Origin: CALBZH01 sp964538515 | GTDB taxonomy: Bacteria; Desulfobacterota; Syntrophobacteria; Syntrophobacterales; Syntrophobacteraceae | Direction: 5' to 3' | Length of the DNA: 37,005 nucleotides | NCBI GenBank assembly: GCA_964538515.1 | Contig: CAZIEW010000060.1 | Location: 1-37,005 of the forward strand | In this document: piece after piece, positions 9,556 through 16,622 of the stretch | Position numbering within the stretch: the stretch's first letter is position 1 | Layout of the letters: each line of letters starts with the position of its first letter | Made by a program: the position numbers and the translations under genes | The notes under the pieces: model-generated | What the model was told of the DNA's origin: nothing | Database searches by the model: none | The model's input: only the letters and a program-made list of their open reading frames with translations

Positions 9556-9614
9556 GCTAAAGCGTTCCGGCCTTGGATGGCCTGAACACTAAGATCTGGC
9601 GCGGGTTTACAGCC

Positions 9615-10442
9615 ATGGGGACGAAGCGCAACCGGTATCGGGCGGACCGACAGGCACAGATCAGACGATGGGTGTCGCGAATCAAGGTTGTGTTGTTTTT
9701 GAGCTTATGCGTTCCCCTGATCCTGATCTTGAGCGCCGCTCTCGCACACTCCTATTTCGCGCTGCTCGATGCTCCCTGGCTACGCGTGGACGAGATTCAA
9801 ATCCTCGGCCTCAAGCACCTGGATCGCAAGGAAGTGCTGAATGCCTTAGGGGTGCCGCGCCATGCATGCATTCTAAATCTGAACCTGGAGGAGCTTGCGA
9901 AGAAGACGGAGTCCTTGCCGTGGGTACGCTCTACGGTGGTGCGAGTGGACCTGCCGGGTCGCCTCGTGGTCGAGTTGACCGAGCGCGAGCCGGTTGCCAT
10001 CGCGTACGCGGACGAATTCTATCTCCTCGATGCGGAAGGGAAGCTCTTTCTCAAGGCGAATGTGGAACAGTACCCCAAGCTGCTTCTGGTAACGGGGTTT
10101 TCGGGGATGAGTCTCAAACAGGGGGCCTTTTTGCCGCCGGAGCCTTTAGAGCCCTTCACTCGGTTGATTGAGGCCTTGACGAGATCCCAAAATTGGATGC
10201 CTTTGAATCAGATATCCGAATGCCGCTGGCACAAGGATGACGGGTATGTCCTCTACACCACACAGAAGGCGATCCCTATCGAAATGGGATGGGACTATTA
10301 CGAGCAGAAGCTGGATCGGCTCCAGCGGATCCTCGCGGTTCTGGCTGAGCGCCAGGTCCTGGATGTCGTAACGCGAATCGATCTCGATTACCCGGGCAGA
10401 GCTTACGTTTCCGGTAATTTCCCGGTACCGAAAGGGATCTGA
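9615..10442 (+). CDS. ftsQ: Cell division protein FtsQ (POTRA-domain divisome protein)
   Basis: Bitopic membrane protein that bridges early and late divisome components in the periplasm. The ATG at 9615 gives 275 aa. A TTG 42 bp upstream (9573) is an alternative start, and neither has a strong Shine-Dalgarno. A basic cytoplasmic tail (RNRYRADRQAQIRR) precedes one transmembrane helix at about residues 24-48. The POTRA domain follows (LRVDEIQILGLKHLDRKEVL), then the FtsQ domain (LPWVRSTVVRVDLPGRLVVELTERE). Placement between murB and ftsA is canonical apart from the missing ddl. Confidence 0.9.
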   Translation: MGTKRNRYRADRQAQIRRWVSRIKVVLFLSLCVPLILILSAALAHSYFALLDAPWLRVDEIQILGLKHLDRKEVLNALGVPRHACILNLNLEELAKKTESLPWVRSTVVRVDLPGRLVVELTEREPVAIAYADEFYLLDAEGKLFLKANVEQYPKLLLVTGFSGMSLKQGAFLPPEPLEPFTRLIEALTRSQNWMPLNQISECRWHKDDGYVLYTTQKAIPIEMGWDYYEQKLDRLQRILAVLAERQVLDVVTRIDLDYPGRAYVSGNFPVPKGI

Positions 10443-10544
10443 GACCGAGCGGATTGGAAAGACCAGTGAAGGGTTGGCGACACGGATGTCGCAGGGACGG
10501 CCTGCTCGTGCTCCGTCAAGGAAGTTATGCCGGGCAAGAGAACA

Positions 10545-10599
10545 CCCCTGCAACCCCCCTCGAGGGGGAATCAAAGGGGAGTACGTTGCGAAACAACGT
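10545..10599 (+). promoter_or_regulatory. Structured leader upstream of ftsA with overlapping hairpins
   Basis: The 271-bp gap between ftsQ and ftsA (10443-10713) has no gene. It contains a perfect 14-bp palindrome, CCCCCTCGAGGGGG (10555-10568), enclosed by CCCCT (10545-10549) and AGGGG (10575-10579). A hairpin follows, ACGTTG-CGAAA-CAACGT (10583-10599). The segment GTTGC (10585-10589) could pair instead with GCAAC at 10550-10554, so the two folds compete. A weak dyad ACAAC-CA-GTTGT lies at 10666-10677. No clear T-run follows any stem, so this is not an obvious terminator. It may be a leader or operator element controlling ftsA. Function is inferred. Confidence 0.4.
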
Positions 10600-10713
10600 T
10601 GAAGAGCACTAGGTGGGCAATGTGACTTGAAGAGCTGACACTCCGGGTAGAAGGGGGCCAAGCAGACAACCAGTTGTTGGTGAGCTTTGAATCGGAGGGG
10701 CAAGAGGACGTCG

Positions 10714-11940
10714 ATGGGAAAGAGAGGAGAGGAGCTGGTAGTGGGCCTCGACCTCGGCACAACCAAGATCTGTGCCGTGGTAGGCGAGGTGACTTCGGAA
10801 GGGATCGACATCGTCGGTGTTGGCAGCTATCCGTCCGTGGGACTTCGCGGTGGGGTCGTCGTCAATATCGATCAGACGGTCAATTCCATTCGGAAGGCTG
10901 TTGAGGAAGCCGAGTTGATGGCGGGCTGCGAGATCTCCTCTGTCTATGCTGGCGTGGCGGGCACGCATGTGCAAAGTCTGAATAGTCATGGTGTCATTGC
11001 CATCAAGAGCCGCGAGGTCACGCAGGTGGATATCGATCGCGTGATGGATGCCGCGAGGACCGTCGCCATGCCCTACGATCGACAAGTCCTGCATGTGCTG
11101 CCTCAGCAATTCATCGTGGACGACCAGGAGGGAATCCTCAATCCCTTGGGAATGCAGGGGGTTAGGCTGGAAGCCAAGGTGCACATCATCACCGGGATGG
11201 TGAGTGCGGTGCAGAATGTGGTAAAGTGTTGCGAAAAGGCCGGCCTTCACGTTCAGGACGTGGTCCTGGAATCGTTGGCGTCGAGTGAGTCGGTGCTCGA
11301 CACGGACGAGAAGCATTTGGGGGTCGCTCTGGTCGACATTGGTGGAGGTACGAGTGATGTGGCTGTTTTCCTGGACCATGCCATCCGGTACTCATGTGTG
11401 GTCGGTCTGGGAGGGAATCACATCACGTCGGATATTTCCGTGGGACTGCGTACCTCGATGGAGGAGGCAGAAAAGATCAAGAAGAAATACGGTTGTGCGC
11501 TGGTGGAATGGGTGAACCCGCAGGAGGTGATCGAAGTGGCCTCCGTGGGGGGCCAAAAGCCGCGCCAGCTATCACAGTCCATACTCACGCAGATTATCGA
11601 AGCGCGCGTTGAAGAGATCATGAAGATCATCGAATGGGAGCTCGTGCGATCCGGGTATGCCGAGTCTCTCCATGCTGGAGTGGTGCTGACGGGAGGCGTC
11701 TCCCTCCTGCAGGGGATTCGGGAATTGGCTGAGCGTACCTTTGACATGCCGGTGCGGGTGGGAGTCCCCTATCGTTTCGGAGGGCTCGGCGACATGGTGA
11801 AAAACCCGATCTACGCGACCGGCACGGGACTCCTCCTCTACGGAGGGAAGCATGGGGGTGTTAAACGCCCCATCGAAGAACCGAACCTGTTCGCCAAGGT
11901 GCTTGCGACCATGCGGCGCTGGTTCAAGGAATTCTGGTAG
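10714..11940 (+). CDS. ftsA: Cell division protein FtsA (actin-like FtsZ membrane anchor)
   Basis: Actin-like ATPase that tethers FtsZ to the inner membrane and recruits the divisome. The ATG at 10714 is preceded by a GAGG about 7 bp upstream and gives 408 aa. A TTG at 10687 is the longer alternative. The phosphate-1 motif GLDLGTTKICAVVGE is at the N-terminus, the SHS2/1C region follows, then phosphate-2 (VDIGGGTSDVAVF) and the adenosine motif (VVLTGGVSLLQG). The C-terminus ends in an amphipathic helix (VLATMRRWFKEFW) after a linker, matching the FtsA membrane-targeting sequence. It is paired with ftsZ 101 bp downstream. Confidence 0.95.
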   Translation: MGKRGEELVVGLDLGTTKICAVVGEVTSEGIDIVGVGSYPSVGLRGGVVVNIDQTVNSIRKAVEEAELMAGCEISSVYAGVAGTHVQSLNSHGVIAIKSREVTQVDIDRVMDAARTVAMPYDRQVLHVLPQQFIVDDQEGILNPLGMQGVRLEAKVHIITGMVSAVQNVVKCCEKAGLHVQDVVLESLASSESVLDTDEKHLGVALVDIGGGTSDVAVFLDHAIRYSCVVGLGGNHITSDISVGLRTSMEEAEKIKKKYGCALVEWVNPQEVIEVASVGGQKPRQLSQSILTQIIEARVEEIMKIIEWELVRSGYAESLHAGVVLTGGVSLLQGIRELAERTFDMPVRVGVPYRFGGLGDMVKNPIYATGTGLLLYGGKHGGVKRPIEEPNLFAKVLATMRRWFKEFW

Positions 11941-11993
11941 ACCGACGAGCCGTGAGGATCCCGACCATTCGGTCGTTATCAGCGGGGTTTCCA

Positions 11994-12033
11994 TCTCGAT
12001 CGTCTGAAGCGTGATAGACGGTATCGAGAGGAG
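11994..12033 (+). promoter_or_regulatory. Hairpin abutting the ftsZ ribosome binding site
   Basis: In the ftsA-ftsZ gap, TCTCGATCGTCT (11994-12005) pairs with AGACG (12016-12020) and ATCGAGA (12023-12029). This makes a 12-bp stem with a 10-nt loop and a 2-nt bulge on the 3' side. The 3' arm runs into the ftsZ Shine-Dalgarno GAGAGGAG (12026-12033), covering its first half, with the ATG at 12042. It could modulate ribosome access to ftsZ. The pairing is seen directly and the role is inferred. Confidence 0.5.
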
Positions 12034-12041
12034 CTCTCCAG

Positions 12042-13274
12042 ATGCTAGGGGAACCAATGAGGGGGAAGACGAAGAAAATGGAAACCATAACAACGAGAGC
12101 CAAGATCAGAGTCCTGGGGATCGGCGGTGGAGGTGGAAACGCCATCAACAACATGATCAGCGCAGGTCTTGATGGAGTGGAGTTCATCGCTGCCAATACC
12201 GACTTCCAGGCACTCGAAAGGAATCTCGCCCCGACGAAGATTCAGCTTGGGAACAACCTGACTCGTGGACTCGGGTGTGGTGGCAACCCCGAAACAGGCA
12301 CAAAGGCTGCCCAAGAGGATCTTGATCAAATCCGAGCGTCCATTGAGGGCAGCGACATGGTCTTTATCACTGCGGGAATGGGTGGGGGCACAGGGACAGG
12401 TGGTGCTCCGATCGTGGCCCAGGTGTGCAAGGACATTGGGGCTCTTACGGTTGCTGTCGTGACGAAGCCGTTTGCCTTCGAAGGGAAGGTGCGTCAGCGC
12501 AATGCGGAAGACGGCTTGCGCTCCCTCTACGATGCCGTGGACACGCTCATCACCATTCCCAACAACCGATTGGTGTGCCTGGCGGATCGGCGGGCGACTT
12601 TCCTCGAAATGTTCCGAAGGGCTGACGATGTGCTGCTTTATGCGGTTAAGGGCATCTCGGATCTGATCACCCATCCGGGTTACATCAACGTCGATTTTGC
12701 CGACCTGCGGGCCGTGATGAGCGAACGGGGAATGGCCCTGATGGGAACGGGTATCGGCCAGGGAGAAGGGCGTGCGTCCCAGGCGGCGCAGCAGGCCATT
12801 TCCAGCCCTCTGCTTGAAGACATCTCGATTCATGGATCCCGTGCCGCTCTGATCAACATCACCAGCGGCCACGACTTGGCCATGCATGAATTTGAAGAAG
12901 TGGTCTCCATCATCCACAAGGAGATGGACGACGAAGCCAACATCATCCTGGGTACTTCCATTGATATGGACATCGAGGATGAAGTCCGGGTGACGGTGAT
13001 CGCCACGGGAATCGGGAAGAAAGAGCAGGTCCAGAAGGCGGAGCCGTCTCAGACGCGTCCCAAGCGCATCAAGCCGGACGGCCGGATCCCGGAGCTGAAC
13101 TACGATTACCTGGAAATCCCGACGATTGTACGTCACCGATCCATGAAGGAGCCTGTGGCCCCTGAACAGCAACCGGCTCCAAAAAAAAGGACTTTTCTTC
13201 AGAAGCTGACCGGGGCCTCCCCCGAAGAAGAGGATCTTAGTATACCGACGTTCATTCGTCGGCAGGCCGATTAG
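12042..13274 (+). CDS. ftsZ: Cell division GTPase FtsZ
   Basis: Tubulin-like GTPase that forms the Z-ring. The 410-aa protein has GIGGGGGNAINNM near the N-terminus, the tubulin signature GMGGGTGTGGAP, the N-IPNNRL region and the T7 synergy-loop region NVDFADLRAVM. A variable linker is followed by the conserved C-terminal peptide DLSIPTFIRRQAD, the docking site for FtsA and other partners. The ATG at 12042 is chosen because AGGAG lies 8-9 bp upstream. In-frame ATGs at 12057 and 12078 are possible alternatives. Confidence 0.97.
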   Translation: MLGEPMRGKTKKMETITTRAKIRVLGIGGGGGNAINNMISAGLDGVEFIAANTDFQALERNLAPTKIQLGNNLTRGLGCGGNPETGTKAAQEDLDQIRASIEGSDMVFITAGMGGGTGTGGAPIVAQVCKDIGALTVAVVTKPFAFEGKVRQRNAEDGLRSLYDAVDTLITIPNNRLVCLADRRATFLEMFRRADDVLLYAVKGISDLITHPGYINVDFADLRAVMSERGMALMGTGIGQGEGRASQAAQQAISSPLLEDISIHGSRAALINITSGHDLAMHEFEEVVSIIHKEMDDEANIILGTSIDMDIEDEVRVTVIATGIGKKEQVQKAEPSQTRPKRIKPDGRIPELNYDYLEIPTIVRHRSMKEPVAPEQQPAPKKRTFLQKLTGASPEEEDLSIPTFIRRQAD

Positions 13275-13319
13275 AATTCTCGGTCGGGCTCGCAGTGAGC
13301 CGCAAAGCTTCGAGGCATC

Positions 13320-13346
13320 GCGCTGCGCGGTGGAAACCGCGAGCGC
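13320..13346 (+). repeat. GGAA-capped hairpin between ftsZ and the radical SAM gene
   Basis: GCGCT (13320-13324), a bulged G, CGCGGT (13326-13331), the loop GGAA, ACCGCG (13336-13341) and AGCGC (13342-13346) form an 11-bp stem capped by a GNRA tetraloop. A smaller stem GGCTC-GCAGT-GAGCC sits at 13287-13301. No T-run follows, so intrinsic termination is unlikely. mRNA stabilisation or processing downstream of ftsZ is more plausible. Confidence 0.5.
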
Positions 13347-13362
13347 CCCTTAGAAGACCTCT

Positions 13363-15117
13363 ATGGCACGAAGACTGAGATCGCAGTTCCATCAACGCCG
13401 CGCAGAAGAGCACGGTGCGGTGCACAAGGCATGGGGCGGTCGTGTCCGGATAGCCCTGATTTTCCCGAATCGCTATGCGGTGGGCATGTCGAATCTGGGG
13501 CTTCAGGCGGTGTACGGGGCGTTGAATGAGCCCGACGATTTTCTTTGTGAGCGGGTCTTTCTCCCGGACCAGGAGGATCTGCAGGAGCTTCGCCGCGGCT
13601 CTGGGAGTCTGGTAAGCATTGAGTCTCGGCGTTCCTTGTCCGATTTCGATTTTTTATTCTTCTCCCTCCCCTTTGAAAATGACTACCCGAATGCGCTCGA
13701 GATCCTGAATCTCGGGCGCATTCCCATTTGGCAAACCGACCGACCTGACGGAGCCCCCCTGGTGGCAATGGGCGGTGTGGCCTCGTTCCTGAATCCTGAG
13801 CCGATGGCGCCGTTCATGGATTTCTGTTTTGCCGGGGAGGCCGAAGCCATCCTGCCTTGTTTTCTGACCTTCGTGCGCGCGCATCCACCCTTGGACGTAA
13901 AGCGCGGCGAGTGGCTGCGACAACTGGCCTGCGATGTTCCCGGCATCTATGTTCCGTCGCTCTATGAGCCTGGTGTGGACAAGGACGGCACAATGGGGAC
14001 GGTGCATCCCATTGCCGCCTCGGGCGCGCCCGAGCGCGTGGCTGTCCTGAGGGCTGATTTGGATGGTGCTGTACCCTGCAAAACGGTGGTGCTAACGCCG
14101 GACACCGAATTCAGCAATGTGCTGCTTCTCGAGATAGGACGCGGCTGCGGGCGTGGCTGTCGGTTTTGTGCCGCCGGCTATGTTTATCGACCATTTCGTT
14201 CGCATTCGGCCGATCGCTTGGTCGATGCGGTCGCCAAGGATATGGAGGTTACAAAGCGGATCGGTTTGGTCGGCGCGGCAGTGTCGGATCATCCCGAAAT
14301 CGATATCCTATGCTCGTCCCTTCTCGAACGGGGCGGATCGCTCTCCTTCTCGTCTCTCCGAGCTGACGCTCTGGACGATAAAGTCCTCGCGGCCCTCGAT
14401 GCAAGCGCTCATCAGGCTGTCGCCATTGCACCGGAAGCCGGGTCCGAGCGGCTCCGGAGGGTCATCAACAAGCATCTGTCCGATGAAGCGGTTTTCCGGG
14501 CGGCGGAGCGTTTGACCGAGCGGAAGATCCTGCACTTGAAGCTCTACTTCATGATTGGGCTTCCGACCGAGACGCTGCCGGACCTTGAAGCCATTGTCGA
14601 GCTCACCAAGCGCATCAAGCATACCGTACTGAAGCAGAGCAAGGGGCAGAAACGGATGGGAACGATCACTCTCAGCATCCATTCCTTTGTCCCGAAGCCC
14701 TGGACTCCTTTCCAATGGGCAGCGTTTGCGGGCGTCCACGAGCTGAAGGAAAAGGCGCGCTGGATTCAGACCGCTCTCAGAAAGGTCGCCAATGTGCGTG
14801 TCCATTTTGATCTTCCTAAGTGGGCGTACGTGCAGGCGCTCTTGGCACGAGGGGACCGGAGGGTGAGCCGTCTGCTGGAAATCGTGGCCCTTGAAGGCAA
14901 GGGCTGGAGTCAGGCATTGAAGGAAGTCCCTTTCAATCCTGACTATTTCGTGATGCGGGAGCGATCCAAGGACGAGCCCTTTCCCTGGGAAATACTGGAT
15001 ATGGGGATCAACAGAGGGTTTCTCTGGGATGAGTACCAAAGGGCCCTTGAAGGGAGGGAAAGCCCGGGATGTCCGGATGACGCGTCCTGCAGACGGTGCG
15101 GGGTCTGCACGGATTGA
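13363..15117 (+). CDS. Radical SAM protein with B12-binding-like N-terminal region
   Basis: Radical SAM enzyme of 584 aa. The N-terminal ~240 residues (RIALIFPNRYAVGMSNLGLQAVYGAL, then VAMGGVASFLNPEPM) look like the vestigial B12-binding domain of the B12-binding radical SAM group. The cluster-binding CxxxCxxC is C262, C266, C269 in GCGRGCRFCAAG, followed by a TIM-barrel region (SLRADALDD, IAPEAGSERLRRVINK, YFMIGLPTE). The C-terminus ends in a Cys-rich tail (GCPDDASCRRCGVC) that could hold an auxiliary Fe-S site. It resembles the uncharacterised family often fused to, or next to, a DUF2344 domain, but no such domain is present here. Substrate is unknown. It probably reads through from ftsZ and ends at the terminator at 15147-15179. 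Confidence 0.85.
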   Translation: MARRLRSQFHQRRAEEHGAVHKAWGGRVRIALIFPNRYAVGMSNLGLQAVYGALNEPDDFLCERVFLPDQEDLQELRRGSGSLVSIESRRSLSDFDFLFFSLPFENDYPNALEILNLGRIPIWQTDRPDGAPLVAMGGVASFLNPEPMAPFMDFCFAGEAEAILPCFLTFVRAHPPLDVKRGEWLRQLACDVPGIYVPSLYEPGVDKDGTMGTVHPIAASGAPERVAVLRADLDGAVPCKTVVLTPDTEFSNVLLLEIGRGCGRGCRFCAAGYVYRPFRSHSADRLVDAVAKDMEVTKRIGLVGAAVSDHPEIDILCSSLLERGGSLSFSSLRADALDDKVLAALDASAHQAVAIAPEAGSERLRRVINKHLSDEAVFRAAERLTERKILHLKLYFMIGLPTETLPDLEAIVELTKRIKHTVLKQSKGQKRMGTITLSIHSFVPKPWTPFQWAAFAGVHELKEKARWIQTALRKVANVRVHFDLPKWAYVQALLARGDRRVSRLLEIVALEGKGWSQALKEVPFNPDYFVMRERSKDEPFPWEILDMGINRGFLWDEYQRALEGRESPGCPDDASCRRCGVCTD

Positions 15118-15146
15118 AGGAATGACAGGGGCAGAGCATCTGTCTG

Positions 15147-15179
15147 TGACGGTGGAGCAAGGCTGCACACGTCATTTTT
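15147..15179 (+). terminator. Rho-independent terminator of the dcw/radical SAM transcript
   Basis: TGACGGTG (15147-15154) pairs with CAC-A-CGTCA (15166-15174), with an inner AGC-AAG-GCT stem-loop separated by a G·G mismatch. The 11-bp stem is followed at once by TTTTT (15175-15179). It lies 30 bp after the radical SAM stop, before a convergent gene. Confidence 0.75.
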
Positions 15180-15192
15180 GAGATCGTGTCGG

Positions 15193-15214
15193 GCGCCGCC
15201 AGGAAGGGCGGCGC
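15193..15214. terminator. GC-rich hairpin between convergent genes
   Basis: GCGCCGCC (15193-15200) and GGCGGCGC (15207-15214) form a perfect 8-bp stem with the loop AGGAAG. It lies 24 bp past the stop of the minus-strand aldo/keto reductase gene. There is no T-run on either strand, so it is a weak or Rho-assisted terminator at best. Confidence 0.4.
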
Positions 15215-15237
15215 TGCCGACCGGAGCTCAGGAGAGG

Positions 15238-16461
15238 CTAACCCAGTACCGTGGCGGCTTCACGCATCAGGCGTCCGATGCGAATGCGTTGAGGGCAAAT
15301 CCTCTCTGCCGCACTGAAGTCGAGCGAATCGATGCTTTCACGGATTGGCTTCGGGAGCCCAGCGAAAAGGGCCCGCGCTCGATCACGCTCCTCGTAGGTG
15401 TGGAAATACATGAGACAGCGCATCACATCCCGCACCGGGATGGCGCTGTCCATGGCCGATTCGCACAGGTGGGCGCACCCGGCGCAATAGCTTGTGCACG
15501 TCTCCGATGCGTAGCGGTCCAGCAGTCTGTAATCCTCGGCGGAAAGCTTCGTCCGGTTAAGCGCAGCGGCGATGTTGTCCATGAGGATGGTGATGTTCGG
15601 CATCTGGGAGCAAATGCTGGCGATCTTTTCGTTCTGCCAGACGGCCTTCAGCTTTGCCTGCTTGTCATTGAATCCGGCCTTGAGAAACCTGCCGGCCATC
15701 TCCAGCTCCGCCTCGCTTTCCTGTTTGATCGACCCACCCCCCTGGGTCTTCATGGCGGTGAGGGCGATGCCTGCCTTCGCGCAGGCATCGACAGCGGCCT
15801 TCATCTTGTCCTGATGCATGATGCGGAAATTGTAGGTCATCATGATGGCGTCGATCCAGCCGAGCTTGGACGCCCCAAGCAAGAGATCTTCCATGTTGCT
15901 GTGCGTGCTGAACCCGAAGAATTTGATCTTGCCTTCCGATTTGGCCTTCTCAGCCCACGCTTTGGTCTCGGGGCCTATCTCGCTCAGCTTGCTCATGCCG
16001 TGGATGAAATAGAGATCCACGTAATCGGTCTTCAGCCTCTCCAAAGAGCGGTTGAGAAGCTTGGTCATCCCTGCCGAGTCCCGGTCATCCGACTTGGTGA
16101 CCAGGAAGACTTGCCTGCGCGCTTCAGGGTACTTCGCGAAGAACTGTCCGATGCCGAGCTCGCTCTTTCCCCCTTCATAACAGTCTGCGGTATCCCAGTG
16201 GGTGACCCCCCACTTGAGCGCCTGCTTCAGAAGCAGCTGATTGGAGGGGATGTCGAACATGCCTCCCAGCGACAGCATTGACACCTGAACACCGGTTTTT
16301 CCGAACGGACGAGTCGGTACCGTGCTGCCTTCCTTGGCAGCATCGGAGCCCCCCTCGGTTGTCTGCGCCAGCGATCTTCCTCCCGAGAACAGTGAACCGG
16401 CCCCGACAGCACCGGTCAGCTTCATGAAATCCCTTCGACTCAGGTCCTTCTGGTTGCTCAT
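15238..16461 (-). CDS. Tat-exported aldo/keto reductase-like protein with C-terminal 4Fe-4S motif
   Basis: The 407-aa protein starts with a Tat signal (SRRDFMK at 8-14, then a hydrophobic GAVGAGSLF stretch), so it should be folded in the cytoplasm and exported. The body is an AKR TIM barrel with all four catalytic residues in place: D90, Y95, K123 and H154. The usual C-terminal NADPH-binding signature (IPG-type) is not recognisable. That region reads ICSQMPNITILMDN. The C-terminus carries C322, C326, C329, C333 (CxxxCxxCxxxC) and a later C389-P, as in Fe-S-containing AKR homologues. A strong AAAGGAG precedes the ATG at 16461. It is the last gene of a four-gene minus-strand block, 161 bp after the polyferredoxin. 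The substrate is not deducible. Confidence 0.85.
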   Translation of the reverse strand: MSNQKDLSRRDFMKLTGAVGAGSLFSGGRSLAQTTEGGSDAAKEGSTVPTRPFGKTGVQVSMLSLGGMFDIPSNQLLLKQALKWGVTHWDTADCYEGGKSELGIGQFFAKYPEARRQVFLVTKSDDRDSAGMTKLLNRSLERLKTDYVDLYFIHGMSKLSEIGPETKAWAEKAKSEGKIKFFGFSTHSNMEDLLLGASKLGWIDAIMMTYNFRIMHQDKMKAAVDACAKAGIALTAMKTQGGGSIKQESEAELEMAGRFLKAGFNDKQAKLKAVWQNEKIASICSQMPNITILMDNIAAALNRTKLSAEDYRLLDRYASETCTSYCAGCAHLCESAMDSAIPVRDVMRCLMYFHTYEERDRARALFAGLPKPIRESIDSLDFSAAERICPQRIRIGRLMREAATVLG

Positions 16462-16622
16462 GCCTCTTCTCCTTTGTCTGTCGAGCTCATCCTATCGGTT
16501 TCGTTGGTGAGTGCGGCTCATGCAGAGCCTCGGAAGCGCGGAAAAGACTTGGATGGCCATGCTATCCCCCGATACCGTATTCAAACCGATCGTCTTTGGG
16601 TTTCCGCGAGAGCGAAGCGCGC

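Noticed and set aside
12045..13172. 375-codon minus-strand frame antisense to ftsZ
   Set aside because: Same shadow effect; ftsZ is unambiguous on the plus strand.
15178..16281. Long plus-strand open frame (367 codons) antisense to the AKR gene
   Set aside because: It is a GC-driven shadow: no family resemblance, no Shine-Dalgarno, and the opposite strand carries a clear Tat-AKR protein.
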